From positions 1 to 64,000 of the forward strand of contig CAAGKZ010000077.1 in assembly GCA_900770665.1 (NCBI GenBank): a DNA stretch of 64,000 nucleotides, in the 5' to 3' direction. The DNA comes from Bacteroidaceae bacterium. GTDB lineage: Bacteria > Bacteroidota > Bacteroidia > Bacteroidales > Bacteroidaceae. A model generated the notes under the pieces. That model was not told where the DNA came from and ran no database searches. It was given only the letters and a program-made list of their open reading frames with translations. This document shows positions 43,022 to 52,706 of the stretch, piece by piece (within the stretch, counting starts at the first letter, position 1; each line of letters opens with the position of its first letter). A program made the position numbers and the translations under genes.

Positions 43022-43825
43022 TTACAAGCGGTAAAGTTGTGATGGCGTTGCACGCTTCAGCACCGTAAGCTGCACATCCTTTCCCACAATGATGCCATAA
43101 TCACCGAACTCCATTGTCACAGCCTTGTAGGCCAGTTCGGGATGGTTGTTCTCCTCACTGAGGTGGCAAAGCCAAATATACTTCAGGTGCTCGTTGAAAT
43201 GTGAAGCAAGATATTTAGCAGTTGCCTGATTACTCATGTGGCCTCGTGGACCCGACACACGTACCTTAAGGAATTCGGGGTAACGTCCCATGGCAAGCAT
43301 CTGCTCCTCGTAGTTCGACTCAATGACAAGATAGTTGGCCTGGTCAATGTAAAAGGAGGCATTGGGCGTTATCTCGCCCAAGTCGGTTGCAATGCAGAAT
43401 TTCTTGTCACCGACCTCAATGAAATAGCCCACATTGTCACTGCCGTCATGAGGCACCTCAAAGGGTGTGATGACAAAATCTCTCAATGTAACAGGCTCTT
43501 CTTTCTGCACATACCTCACATACGACGGGTCTATGGGTTTTGAAACGCAATAGTTTTGTGTGATGCCTTTATGCACCTCCTTGGTTGCATATACGGGGAT
43601 ATTGGCCTTTGACGATATGACACCTACCGACTTAATGTGGTCGGCATGGTCGTGCGTGATGAACACCGCGCAAATGCTTTCAAAAGCAATTCCCTCCTTT
43701 TTCAAAGCCATCCTTATGGTCTTTGACGGTATTCCGGCATCTATGAGAATACCATAGTCACCCACCCCCAGGTAGTAACTATTTCCGCAGCTTCCGCTGC
43801 CAATACTCATAAATCGAATCTCCAT
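43022..43825 (-). CDS. MBL-fold metallo-hydrolase (YycJ/WalJ-like)
   Basis: 267 aa. Metal-binding motif THDHADH (about residues 56-62), later His in PFEVPHDGSDNVGY, Asp in IATDLGEI and a C-terminal His in WLCHLSEENNH. Length and the opening RFMSIGSGSCGNSYYLG are as in the YycJ group, single-domain MBL proteins with proposed DNA exonuclease or cell-wall-linked roles. Specific substrate unknown. It sits between tamL and tyrS in one transcription unit. Confidence 0.88.
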   Translation of the reverse strand: MEIRFMSIGSGSCGNSYYLGVGDYGILIDAGIPSKTIRMALKKEGIAFESICAVFITHDHADHIKSVGVISSKANIPVYATKEVHKGITQNYCVSKPIDPSYVRYVQKEEPVTLRDFVITPFEVPHDGSDNVGYFIEVGDKKFCIATDLGEITPNASFYIDQANYLVIESNYEEQMLAMGRYPEFLKVRVSGPRGHMSNQATAKYLASHFNEHLKYIWLCHLSEENNHPELAYKAVTMEFGDYGIIVGKDVQLTVLKRATPSQLYRL

Positions 43826-43864
43826 TATATATATTTTTCTTCTTTCAAAACAAGCCCTCCAACA

Positions 43865-46174
43865 TCAGAAGGGGTAACCGATTGCAAAATGCAACGCAAA
43901 GTCGCGGTTGAAGTTCGGGGTAATAATAGGGAACTTCTCCTTGCCGCTGTAAGCCGGGTTAATGGCCTTCATGGCAGCATCAAGACGGAACACGAACATG
44001 TCGAACTCCAATCTTATGCCAAGACCATACGACATGGCAATATCTTTGTAAAAACTTGTAATCTTGAACTGTCCGCCAGGTTGCTCCTCGTAATTGCGGA
44101 TGGTCCATATATTTCCTGCATCAATGAACACAGCCGAGTGCACCATCATAAAGAGATGCGAACGGTACTCCACACTCATGTCGAGTTTTATATCACCCGA
44201 CTGGTTTATGAAGTCGATGTTCCTGTTGCCGTTCCTGTAGCTTCCCGGTCCCAAAGTACGCACAGTCCATCCACGCATGCCGTTAGCTCCACCCGAGAAA
44301 TAGCGTTTCTCGAAAGGAAGGATGCGCGAGTTGCCATAGGGATAGGCTATGCCGAAAGCAAAGTGCATGACCATGGAATTCCTGTCGTCCATCTTTATAC
44401 GCGTAGTGAAATCAAAATCACCTTTCACATACTGCGCATATGCAATGTTCATGAATGTATACTGCCCATCATCATTCTTTGGACTTTGGAACAGTGAATT
44501 GACACCGTAGAGGACATTTCCTGAGCACTCGACATTTGTCCTCAACGAATAAACGACACGTTTATAACGATTGGCCTCTTTGAGCGACGAGTTGTAGGAG
44601 TATGTATAGCCAAGCTTTGTAATCAGCAGGTTCTCGTAGTTGTACTTGAGGATTGAATTACGGTTAGATATACTGTCAAGATACTCCTTCTTGAATGTCT
44701 CTGCAATCCATGGCACATAGATGTAGTTCAAGTCGAGCACATCCAATTTGTGGTGCGCCTCTTTATTACGGCTCCACATATAGCTCCATGTACCCGAAAT
44801 AAGTTTGCGGTTAAACTCCGGACGGTCCTGAGAGTTATATTTTAAAGCAAATTGTGACGATGAGACAAGTTTTCTATTGTCGACAGGAACCAACGCCGAG
44901 ATAGGACCACCCTGGAAGCGCAGGCTCAACTCCGCACCATATTCGAAGAACTTGTTGCCATTATAACCACGCAGGTTCGACACCGCCTCATAGGCCGCAA
45001 AAAGCCTCAACGCCAACTGTTCAGAACCTTTGAAAAGATTCTTGTCAGAAAGTGTCACCGACGCCAAAGCACCGAAATTGCCGGCTGTATTCGTTCCGTC
45101 AAGGTCAAATCCAACAGTACAGCGCTTGCTCTTCTCATACATGATATAGCAATCGAGTATTGCAGTATCGGGACGTTCCTGCATTCTCACGGTTGTATAT
45201 TTCAATGCCGAGAGCTGTGAAAAAGAGCTGTATGTCTTGTCAACATTGTCTTGTGAAAAAAGTTCACCGGGGGTGATGTATGTATTATCAAGGAGAACCT
45301 TTGTACGTACCACCTGAGACTCATTGTACAGGATTGAATACTCATCGTCATAATCGATAGTGTCACACTGCTCAAACAACGCATCGTCAAGATGCAAGCC
45401 GGCATTTGCCACATAGTAGATTTTACCAATGCGGTAAGCCCTGTGGTCTACGGGAACGGCATCGGCCGCAGGAAGAAAACCGGCGACATTCATAGTCAGT
45501 TTAACCTTGTTCGAGTGATGCGTTGTGTCGGCAGTGTATGTGATGTGCTCCTTTTGGAAACGGTAATACCCTTTATTCCTGAGCAAATCGGTCACGCGAC
45601 GGCGCTCCATCTCCATTCCATCGACACTAAACGGCATACCGGCTTTTATTGTAGACGAAGCAGAATCGGCAACAATAATTTCAGAGACGGCACTGTCACC
45701 GCACACCATTTCAAAATCATAGATATAATACCTCTCCTTCTCATGCAAATAGTATGTCACTTTTGCACGACGCTTCTCCTCATTGACAAGAGTTTCCAAA
45801 TCAACGCGTGCATGGAGATAACCGTCATTCAAAAGCATCTGCTCAATATTATAGCGGGTAGCCTCGGCAAGTTTATTGCTGTACACTACAGGCTTCTCGC
45901 CAAGACGGCGCAGGACACGGTTTCCCCACTTTGTAGAGTCGAGCCCAGAAAGAGAATACGTATACATCGGCACCTTGACAAGGCTAAACCATTTGGCATT
46001 GGGTTTCTGCCTTATATAATTTTTAGCTTTGGTTGCATTCGCAGGATTTGTATTGGAAACTATATCGACATCATTGAGCAGAAACTCGCCCTCGGGTATG
46101 AATTTCTTCACCGAGCACGAGAACAGCATAAGTACGCCCAAAAATGCGAATAATATGTTTCTCAACAATGCCAT
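43865..46174 (-). CDS. TamL-like Omp85-family outer membrane lipoprotein
   Basis: 769 aa from the ATG at 46174 (MALLRNILFAFLGVLMLFSC); the TTG nine bases upstream is less likely. A lipoprotein signal with lipobox LFSC is followed by POTRA-like domains (about residues 25-370) and a C-terminal Omp85 beta-barrel (about 380-769). The barrel carries the conserved FSGGANGMRGW (VRGF/Y-like) loop motif and ends in an aromatic FAIGYPF. The lipidated TamA form is typical of Bacteroidota. It works in insertion of outer-membrane proteins, possibly with a TamB partner not in this window. First gene of the operon; promoter at 46243-46250. Confidence 0.88.
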   Translation of the reverse strand: MALLRNILFAFLGVLMLFSCSVKKFIPEGEFLLNDVDIVSNTNPANATKAKNYIRQKPNAKWFSLVKVPMYTYSLSGLDSTKWGNRVLRRLGEKPVVYSNKLAEATRYNIEQMLLNDGYLHARVDLETLVNEEKRRAKVTYYLHEKERYYIYDFEMVCGDSAVSEIIVADSASSTIKAGMPFSVDGMEMERRRVTDLLRNKGYYRFQKEHITYTADTTHHSNKVKLTMNVAGFLPAADAVPVDHRAYRIGKIYYVANAGLHLDDALFEQCDTIDYDDEYSILYNESQVVRTKVLLDNTYITPGELFSQDNVDKTYSSFSQLSALKYTTVRMQERPDTAILDCYIMYEKSKRCTVGFDLDGTNTAGNFGALASVTLSDKNLFKGSEQLALRLFAAYEAVSNLRGYNGNKFFEYGAELSLRFQGGPISALVPVDNRKLVSSSQFALKYNSQDRPEFNRKLISGTWSYMWSRNKEAHHKLDVLDLNYIYVPWIAETFKKEYLDSISNRNSILKYNYENLLITKLGYTYSYNSSLKEANRYKRVVYSLRTNVECSGNVLYGVNSLFQSPKNDDGQYTFMNIAYAQYVKGDFDFTTRIKMDDRNSMVMHFAFGIAYPYGNSRILPFEKRYFSGGANGMRGWTVRTLGPGSYRNGNRNIDFINQSGDIKLDMSVEYRSHLFMMVHSAVFIDAGNIWTIRNYEEQPGGQFKITSFYKDIAMSYGLGIRLEFDMFVFRLDAAMKAINPAYSGKEKFPIITPNFNRDFALHFAIGYPF

Positions 46175-46242
46175 TACACTCAAAAAAAAGATTACGGAAC
46201 CTAGTCGCCCCTAATATTGGTATTATAATGAAAATAATTGTA

Positions 46243-46250
46243 CAAATATA
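46243..46250 (-). promoter_or_regulatory. Probable promoter -7 box of the tamL operon
   Basis: TATATTTG on the minus strand, a full TAnnTTTG match about 70 bp before the tamL ATG. Confidence 0.5.
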
Positions 46251-46273
46251 GTAAAAACTTGAAAGATTTAAGG

Positions 46274-46281
46274 TAGATTTG
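46274..46281 (+). promoter_or_regulatory. Probable promoter -7 box of the rRNA/tRNA methyltransferase gene
   Basis: TAGATTTG matches TAnnTTTG, 32 bp before the ATG at 46313. It is divergent from the tamL promoter. Confidence 0.5.
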
Positions 46282-46312
46282 CACCACTTTAATACATGCA
46301 AAAGTAAAAAAA

Positions 46313-47068
46313 ATGTTGAGCAAAGCACTCCAAAAGCGTATTTCATCACTCGAAAACAAAAAACAGAGAAAAGAGAGCGGTCTTTTCGTTGCCGAAGGTG
46401 GGAAAACTGTCTTAGACCTTATTGCCGCAGGGCTAAGGGTCGAGAGACTGATTGCAACCACAGAATGGCTGCAACAGCATGACATCAGCCCCGACACAGA
46501 AGTTGTCGAAGTGAGTCATGAAGAGATGAAACGCATAAGTTTCCAACAGGCACCTCAAGGAGTCATGGGGTTGTTCCATCAGCCTCAACACAACATAGAC
46601 CCCACTGCTCCCGAACGCGAATTATGTCTAGCTCTTGACAACGTGCAGGACCCAGGCAATCTTGGCACCATCGTGCGCATAGCCGATTGGTTCGGCATTG
46701 AAAACATATATTGCTCAATTGGGACTGCCGACATCTACAATCCCAAGACAGTACAGGCGACAATGGGAGCCATTGGACGCGTAAAGGTACACTACGTAGA
46801 CCTGCCGTCATTCCTGGCCGACATAAAAGAGAAAGCGCCATTATACGGAACATTCCTCGATGGTGAAGACATTTACCGGAAAAGCCTCATGAATAACGGC
46901 TTGATAATAATGGGAAACGAGGGAAATGGTATAAGCAAGGAGTGTGGAACATACATAACCGAGAGATTATTCATTCCAAACTACCCTGTCGGCCGCGAGA
47001 CATCGGAATCACTTAACGTTTCGATAGCTACAGCCATCATCTGCAGCGAATTCCGTCGCAGGAGTTAA
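46313..47068 (+). CDS. TrmH/SpoU-family RNA 2'-O-ribose methyltransferase
   Basis: 251 aa. The N-terminal substrate-binding L30e-like domain covers residues 1-95 (KRISSLENKKQRKESGLFVAEGGKTV). The SPOUT catalytic domain with its deep trefoil knot has motif 1 NVQDPGNLGTIVRIADWFG, motif 2 LIIMGNEGNGIS and motif 3 IPNYPVGRETSESLNVSIATAI. It methylates a ribose in rRNA or tRNA using SAM; the exact target cannot be read from sequence. Its 3' end overlaps the convergent small gene by 4 bp. Confidence 0.93.
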   Translation: MLSKALQKRISSLENKKQRKESGLFVAEGGKTVLDLIAAGLRVERLIATTEWLQQHDISPDTEVVEVSHEEMKRISFQQAPQGVMGLFHQPQHNIDPTAPERELCLALDNVQDPGNLGTIVRIADWFGIENIYCSIGTADIYNPKTVQATMGAIGRVKVHYVDLPSFLADIKEKAPLYGTFLDGEDIYRKSLMNNGLIIMGNEGNGISKECGTYITERLFIPNYPVGRETSESLNVSIATAIICSEFRRRS

Positions 47069-47265
47069 AGAAAAACCTCCATCACTTGCGGCACCGCATT
47101 TTCTCCTTCACACAGATACAGGTCATCCACAAAAAGCATTGACTGGAACTCTGCAACAAAGGGGTACCATTCAACAACATAGCCATTACCCCCAACAGCA
47201 ACAACATGCCGTTCAAGCACCTCGCCCGAAGGCAAATGCAACCTACGTGCCAAATAATGCTTCAT
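47065..47265 (-). CDS. Small conserved-looking protein at the end of the ileS operon
   Basis: 66 aa from the ATG at 47265 (MKHYLARRLHLPSGEVLERHVVAVGG), preceded by AGGTG at Shine-Dalgarno distance. The frame could also begin at a GTG overlapping the previous stop. It looks like a small beta-rich cytoplasmic protein (YVVEWYPFVAEFQSMLFVDDLYL). Function unknown. It follows the DUF4296-like gene immediately and overlaps the convergent methyltransferase gene by 4 bp. Confidence 0.65.
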   Translation of the reverse strand: MKHYLARRLHLPSGEVLERHVVAVGGNGYVVEWYPFVAEFQSMLFVDDLYLCEGENAVPQVMEVFL

Positions 47266-47270
47266 AATTA

Positions 47271-48092
47271 TCACCTATGCACACCAATGCCTGCACTCTT
47301 TGTATGGTGCAGTCTCTTCAAAGATAGACAATCCAACAACATAATTGACGTTGCAGAGGTGTCATTGTCAAAATAATAGATGTAACCCGACACGGAACGG
47401 AGACGGGTTTTAAAGTTTCTTGCCGCAGTCAATTCGTAGTGACCCGATTCATTAATGCTAAAACCGGAAATATCATACGAACCATCATTATAGTCCAAGG
47501 TTATGGATGCGTAAGCCTCCTGTTTCACCTCAGTCACATTCCGCGAAACGAACTTTGCATTGAAAGAAAACACAAGACTGTCACCTGCTACAAACGATGA
47601 ATCCTTTGGTGTTTCAAAAGAGAAAGCGACTTTATTGCCAAGTGGTACCGAAGAGAGCATCTTTACAGGATGACCTGTCCACAGTTCTGCCACACCGGCA
47701 GAAAGTTCGGCGGCAGAAATGTCTACCGTTTCATTTTGAAGACTCTTTATTGCAGCCAACCCATCGATCTCCCCGTTCAACCGGGTTTCAAGATTTGCAT
47801 AAATCCTCTTCATATACCTTGGGTAACGATTGTACCACACAAGTGAAGAGTCAAACTCCTCTTTTGTTATATTATGCTTGTCGAAGACATAAGTATACAT
47901 CAGTTTCTCTCTATAGCTGGCAGAGGCAAACGAGAGCGCCATAGATTGCGTCAAGTGATAGTCGTACAACACAGCCTCCATTTTATCAGGCGGCAGCACA
48001 TCCTCCGGCATTTTCACTTGGCATGACACCAACAATGCTGCGACCGACAGGGCCGATACTATTTTGACCACCAAGGCTCGCATCGCAAACAT
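47271..48092 (-). CDS. DUF4296-type lipoprotein
   Basis: 273 aa with a lipoprotein signal (KIVSALSVAALLVSC, Cys about residue 24). A DUF4296-like helical region follows (about 30-115: LPPDKMEAVLYDYHLTQSMA ... KHNITKEEFDSSLVWYNRYPRYMKRIY), and then a C-terminal beta-sandwich-like domain of about 130 residues. Function unknown; this gene regularly follows lspA in Bacteroidales as far as I recall. Its ATG overlaps the lspA stop (ATGA), indicating coupling. Confidence 0.8.
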   Translation of the reverse strand: MFAMRALVVKIVSALSVAALLVSCQVKMPEDVLPPDKMEAVLYDYHLTQSMALSFASASYREKLMYTYVFDKHNITKEEFDSSLVWYNRYPRYMKRIYANLETRLNGEIDGLAAIKSLQNETVDISAAELSAGVAELWTGHPVKMLSSVPLGNKVAFSFETPKDSSFVAGDSLVFSFNAKFVSRNVTEVKQEAYASITLDYNDGSYDISGFSINESGHYELTAARNFKTRLRSVSGYIYYFDNDTSATSIMLLDCLSLKRLHHTKSAGIGVHR

Positions 48093-48691
48093 CAGTTTAA
48101 AAGAAACTTTCTATACCATACAAGTATTACAAACACGCTGCAGCTTATACAAGCATCGGCAAAATTGAAGACAGGTCCAAAGAATTCGTCACCACCCACA
48201 AAAGGAACCCATTCGGGCCATGTGAAAAGCGGAAAATAAAACATATCCACTACGCGCCCTTCGAGGAAAGAGGAATAACCTTCACCCCATGGCACAAAAT
48301 GTGCCACCTGCCCATCACTTGATGAAAATATCTCGCCATAGAACAGGCAATCGATACAGTTACCGGCAGCACCTGCCAATATCAGTCCTACAGCCAATAC
48401 AAACCCCAACGGGTACGACCTGTCCTTTATCAGTTTTATAAGTATATATACAAGGAATGCAACAGCAACCAAGCGGAAACTCGTCAGGAACATCTTGCTG
48501 AAGAGTTCCATACCGAACGCCATTCCATTGTTCTCTATAAAACGGATATGACACCAGTCACCAAAAACAGAAATATCATCGTACAAAGGCATACCGGTCT
48601 TTACCGCAATCTTTATCACTTGATCGATAAAGATTGCGAGTAAAACCGAGCCCCAAACGTACCAGCAACGTTCTTTTACACTTGTTGCCAT
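48092..48691 (-). CDS. lspA: Lipoprotein signal peptidase (signal peptidase II)
   Basis: 199 aa from the ATG at 48691 (MATSVKERCWYVWGSV); an in-frame TTG upstream overlaps the dksA-like gene. Four membrane helices. The catalytic aspartate regions are GNCIDCLFYGEIF (first Asp) and VFNFADACISCSVF (second Asp), and IRFIENNGMAFGM is the conserved N-terminal motif. It cleaves prolipoproteins after diacylglyceryl transfer. The insert with a long periplasmic loop is typical of Bacteroidota. The downstream gene is itself a lipoprotein. Confidence 0.94.
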   Translation of the reverse strand: MATSVKERCWYVWGSVLLAIFIDQVIKIAVKTGMPLYDDISVFGDWCHIRFIENNGMAFGMELFSKMFLTSFRLVAVAFLVYILIKLIKDRSYPLGFVLAVGLILAGAAGNCIDCLFYGEIFSSSDGQVAHFVPWGEGYSSFLEGRVVDMFYFPLFTWPEWVPFVGGDEFFGPVFNFADACISCSVFVILVWYRKFLLN

Positions 48692-48698
48692 AGATAAT

Positions 48699-49073
48699 TT
48701 ATCTATTCTTCTTTGCTTCAATGCTGAGAGTTGCGTGTGGCACAGCCATCAATCTCTCCTTTGAAATAAGTTTGCCTGTTTCACGACAGATACCGTAAGT
48801 TTTATTCTCTATGCGGATGAGCGCAGCCTGCAGACCCTGAATGAATTTTGCCTGACGGCTTGCAATCTGCATCTGCTCCTCGAGATACGCAGCATCGCTA
48901 CCATCTTCCAAGCCTTTATATGTAGGTGAAGTATCGGCAACGTCATTTGAATCCTCGTGACGCAATGCTCTCATTATCTGATCATAATCTCTCTTTGCAA
49001 GTTCCAATTTCTGCAAAATCACAGCACGGAATTCTTCCAGTTCCGCATCTGAATAACGAACTTTTTCAGCCAT
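48699..49073 (-). CDS. DksA/TraR-family protein lacking a full zinc finger
   Basis: 124 aa. An N-terminal coiled-coil (EEFRAVILQKLELAKRDYDQIM) is followed by the DksA/TraR C-terminal fold YGICRETGKLISKERLMAVPHATLSIEAK. Only one of the four zinc-binding cysteines remains, as in many Bacteroidota members. The family binds RNA polymerase through the secondary channel and may modulate stringent control. It sits between ileS (42-bp gap) and lspA (7-bp gap) in one operon. Confidence 0.88.
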   Translation of the reverse strand: MAEKVRYSDAELEEFRAVILQKLELAKRDYDQIMRALRHEDSNDVADTSPTYKGLEDGSDAAYLEEQMQIASRQAKFIQGLQAALIRIENKTYGICRETGKLISKERLMAVPHATLSIEAKKNR

Positions 49074-49115
49074 ATCTCAAATCAATTATTATGGTTAGTA
49101 TTATACAAGTTTTTA

Positions 49116-52100
49116 TCAAAGTTTTCTCACCGACAACTTCACTGCAACGTTGTCCAGTTCAACTACATTGTCACCATCTACATTGTCACTTATCTTCAGT
49201 TCATCGGCAAGCACCTGGTTGCATATGTATGTATTGAACTGCTCAACGGCAGCATCGGTAGCCTCACTGCTTGCAATCGCAACCGCAATGCGGTCAACAA
49301 TATCGAAGCCACTTTCCTTGCGCATTGCCTGAATCTTCTTGACAATCTCACGGGCAATACCCTCGCGACGCAAGTCATCCGTAACCTCAACATCAAGTGC
49401 AACAGTCAATGCGCCTTCGTTGGCAACAGTCCAACCGGGAACATCCTCGCTGAAGATTTCAACATCAGAAAGTTCAATGAGTGCATCAACGCCCTCAACC
49501 TGCAATGTAATATTGCCATTTTTCTCCAGTTCAGCAATCTGCTCCTGAGACATATTTGTAACAGCCTCGTTCACGCTCTTCATGAGCTTGCCGAACTTCT
49601 TTCCAAGAGTACGGAAGTTACACTTTATCTTCTTAACAAGGATACCGTCACCCTCAACAAAGACAAGCTCCTTAACGTTCACCTCACCAAGGATTAGCTG
49701 CTTCACAGCCTCGATGCGTGACTTCATCACCTCGTCGGCAGCAGGGATTGCAATCTTCTGCAATGGCTGACGCACAATGAGCGCCTCTTTCTTGCGCAGT
49801 GCAAGCACCATTGAAGATATCTGCTGTGCCAACACCATGCGATACTCAAGTTCGCTGTCCACACTCTGCTCGTCACACTCGGGGAATTTTGCCAAATGAA
49901 CCGATGCTGCATCGCCACGGCCGGTAACCGATATCAAATCCTGATACAGACGCTCTGCATAGAACGGAGCGATAGGAGCCATCAGACGTGCAACGGTCTC
50001 AAGGCAAGTGTAAAGTGTCTGGTATGCCGAGAGTTTGTCAGTACTCATGCCTGTACCCCAGAAACGCTTACGGCTGAGGCGCACGAACCAATTGCTCACA
50101 TTATCTATAACAAAATCTTGAATCAAGCGGCCAGCCTTTGTAGGCTCGTAGTCATTCAGGCAGTTGTTGACATTCTTTACCAATGTGTTCAAAGCCGACA
50201 GAATCCAACGGTCAAGCTCGGGACGCTCTGCAAGCGGAACATCGGGCTCCGCGTATGTAAAGCCATCGACGTTTGCATACATTGTAAAGAAGCTGTATGT
50301 CTGGTAAAGTTTACCGAAGAACGAGCGTGTAACCTCCTTAACACCCTCTTCGTTGAAACGGAGGTTGTCCCAAGGAGCAGAGTTGGTAATCATGTACCAA
50401 CGCAATGCATCGCTACCATAGTTCTCGATAGTATCGAATGGGTCAACTGCATTGCCAAGACGTTTTGACATCTTGTCGCCGTTCTTGTCGAGCACAAGGC
50501 CATTTGAAATTACAGTCTTGAATGCAACCGTGTCGAACACCATTGTTGCAATTGCATGCAAAGTGTAGAACCATCCGCGTGTCTGGTCAACACCCTCGGC
50601 AATGAAATCAGCAGGATATACAGCGCGGCTGTCGAGCAACTCCTTGTTCTCGAAAGGATAGTGAATCTGTGCGTATGGCATGGCACCCGAATCGAACCAA
50701 ACATCAATGAGGTCAAGTTCACGAGTCATCACCTTTCCGGTAGAAGATACAAGTTTAATATCATCCACGTATGGACGGTGAAGGTCTATCTTGTCATAGT
50801 TTGCCTTGTTGTAGTCGCCGGGCACAAAACCTTTATCCTTATATGGATTGCTTGCCATTACACCGGCTGCAACAGCCTTCTCAATCTCGTCATAAAGCTC
50901 GGCAATAGAACCGATGCAGATAGCCTCGCCATCCTCGCTTGTCCAAATTGGCAACGGAGTACCCCAGTAACGGCTACGGCTCAAGTTCCAGTCGTTGAGG
51001 TTTTCAAGCCACTTGCCAAAACGGCCGGTACCTGTTGATTCAGGTTTCCATGTGATGGTCTTGTTGAGTTCGCTCATGCGCTCCTTCATCTGCGATGCAC
51101 GCACGAACCAACTGTCGAGCGGATAGTAAAGCACAGGCTTGTCTGTACGCCAGCAATGTGGGTAGTTGTGTACGTGCTTCTCAATCTTGAATGCCAAAGC
51201 AGCTTGCTTGAGCACCATGCAAAGTGCGACATCAAGAGTCTCGGCCTTTGACGCCGCCTTCTCATCGTAACGGCCATCAACAGTATATTGTGGGTCGTAT
51301 GCATTCTTCACATATGCAGCGGCATACTTGGCATACTCCTCTACATTTACAAAATTTGCTACGAAATCGTCATCAAGTTCATCTATAGCCCAGAACTTAC
51401 CGGTAAAATCAACCATTGGACGTGTCTCGCCCTTCTTGTTTATCATAAAGAGCGATGGAATACCGGCAGCCTTTGCCACGAAAGCATCGTCGGCACCGAA
51501 TGTAGGTGCAATGTGAACGATACCTGTACCGTCCTCTGTAGTTACGTAGTCACCGGGGATTACTCGGAATGCCTCTGCCGAAGCATCAACAACATTCTCG
51601 CCATCCTTTTTCACAGGCTTCACCCATGGGAATAGCTGAGCATAGTGCATACCCACAAGGTCACTACCCTTGTACTCTGCAATCACCTTGTAAGGAACCA
51701 CCTTGTCACCGGCCTTGTAATCCTCGAGTGCCATCTCGGCGCCTGCCGGATTGAAGTGAGCCGCCAACAGAGCCTTAGCGAGCACCAATGTAACGGGCTG
51801 GCCGTTGTAAGCATTGTATGTCTGCACTGCAACATAGTCAATCTTCGGGCCAACGCAAAGCGCTGTGTTTGAAGGCAATGTCCATGGAGTTGTTGTCCAT
51901 GCAATGAAGTATGGTGTACCCCACTCTGTCATCTCGGGCTTAGGGTCAAGCATACGGAACTGAGCAACAGCTGTTGTATCCTTCACATCGCGGTAGCAAC
52001 CCGGTTGGTTCAGCTCGTGTGAGCTGAGTCCTGTACCTGCTGCAGGCGAATAGGGCTGGATTGTATAACCTTTGTAGAGCAAATCCTTGTTGTAGAGTTG

Positions 52101-52598
52101 CTTCAACAACCACCACAAAGACTCTATATAGCTATTCTCGTATGTGATATATGGATTTTCAAGGTCAACCCAATAGCCCATCTTGCGAGTAAGGTCGGTC
52201 CACTCACGGGTATATTTCATAACCTCCTCGCGGCAGTTGCGGTTATAGTCGTCGACAGAAATCTTCTTGCCGATATCCTCCTTTGTAATGTTCAGTTTCT
52301 TCTCCACGCCAAGTTCAACAGGCAATCCGTGTGTATCCCAACCGGCCTTACGCTTCACCTGGAAGCCCTTCATAGTCTTGAAACGGCAGAATGTATCCTT
52401 GATGCTACGTGCCATCACGTGGTGGATACCCGGCATACCGTTAGCCGAAGGGGGACCCTCAAAAAATACGAACGAAGGAGCGCCCTCGCGTTCCGTCATA
52501 CTTTTTGAGAACAAGTCATTCTTCTCCCACTCGCTGAGAACCTCTTTATTTATCTGAGGCAGATTCAACTGATTATATACAGGAAATTTCTTTTTCAT
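49116..52598 (-). CDS. ileS: Isoleucine--tRNA ligase
   Basis: 1160 aa class Ia synthetase. HIGH motif in FFEGPPSANGMPGIHHVMARSIKD, large CP1 editing domain (about residues 190-430) with TTPWTLPSNTALCV, catalytic WFDSGAMPYAQIHYPFEN, KMSKS as DKMSKRLGNAVDP, then the anticodon-binding domain and a long C-terminal extension of the eukaryote-like IleRS2 type without a cysteine zinc finger. IleRS2 forms are associated with mupirocin resistance in other bacteria; that is family knowledge, not tested here. First gene of the ileS-dksA-lspA operon. Confidence 0.95.
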   Translation of the reverse strand: MKKKFPVYNQLNLPQINKEVLSEWEKNDLFSKSMTEREGAPSFVFFEGPPSANGMPGIHHVMARSIKDTFCRFKTMKGFQVKRKAGWDTHGLPVELGVEKKLNITKEDIGKKISVDDYNRNCREEVMKYTREWTDLTRKMGYWVDLENPYITYENSYIESLWWLLKQLYNKDLLYKGYTIQPYSPAAGTGLSSHELNQPGCYRDVKDTTAVAQFRMLDPKPEMTEWGTPYFIAWTTTPWTLPSNTALCVGPKIDYVAVQTYNAYNGQPVTLVLAKALLAAHFNPAGAEMALEDYKAGDKVVPYKVIAEYKGSDLVGMHYAQLFPWVKPVKKDGENVVDASAEAFRVIPGDYVTTEDGTGIVHIAPTFGADDAFVAKAAGIPSLFMINKKGETRPMVDFTGKFWAIDELDDDFVANFVNVEEYAKYAAAYVKNAYDPQYTVDGRYDEKAASKAETLDVALCMVLKQAALAFKIEKHVHNYPHCWRTDKPVLYYPLDSWFVRASQMKERMSELNKTITWKPESTGTGRFGKWLENLNDWNLSRSRYWGTPLPIWTSEDGEAICIGSIAELYDEIEKAVAAGVMASNPYKDKGFVPGDYNKANYDKIDLHRPYVDDIKLVSSTGKVMTRELDLIDVWFDSGAMPYAQIHYPFENKELLDSRAVYPADFIAEGVDQTRGWFYTLHAIATMVFDTVAFKTVISNGLVLDKNGDKMSKRLGNAVDPFDTIENYGSDALRWYMITNSAPWDNLRFNEEGVKEVTRSFFGKLYQTYSFFTMYANVDGFTYAEPDVPLAERPELDRWILSALNTLVKNVNNCLNDYEPTKAGRLIQDFVIDNVSNWFVRLSRKRFWGTGMSTDKLSAYQTLYTCLETVARLMAPIAPFYAERLYQDLISVTGRGDAASVHLAKFPECDEQSVDSELEYRMVLAQQISSMVLALRKKEALIVRQPLQKIAIPAADEVMKSRIEAVKQLILGEVNVKELVFVEGDGILVKKIKCNFRTLGKKFGKLMKSVNEAVTNMSQEQIAELEKNGNITLQVEGVDALIELSDVEIFSEDVPGWTVANEGALTVALDVEVTDDLRREGIAREIVKKIQAMRKESGFDIVDRIAVAIASSEATDAAVEQFNTYICNQVLADELKISDNVDGDNVVELDNVAVKLSVRKL

Positions 52599-52631
52599 TG
52601 TATCTTGTTATATCGTTTTTTATCAATTTTG

Positions 52632-52639
52632 CAAAGTTA
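52632..52639 (-). promoter_or_regulatory. Probable ileS operon promoter -7 box
   Basis: TAACTTTG on the minus strand, 33 bp before the ileS ATG, a full TAnnTTTG match. Confidence 0.55.
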
Positions 52640-52706
52640 CCCAAAATTTCCATAAATCCAAAAAGATACACACCGAGAATAGCATACCTTTCGATTTAAA
52701 AACAAA

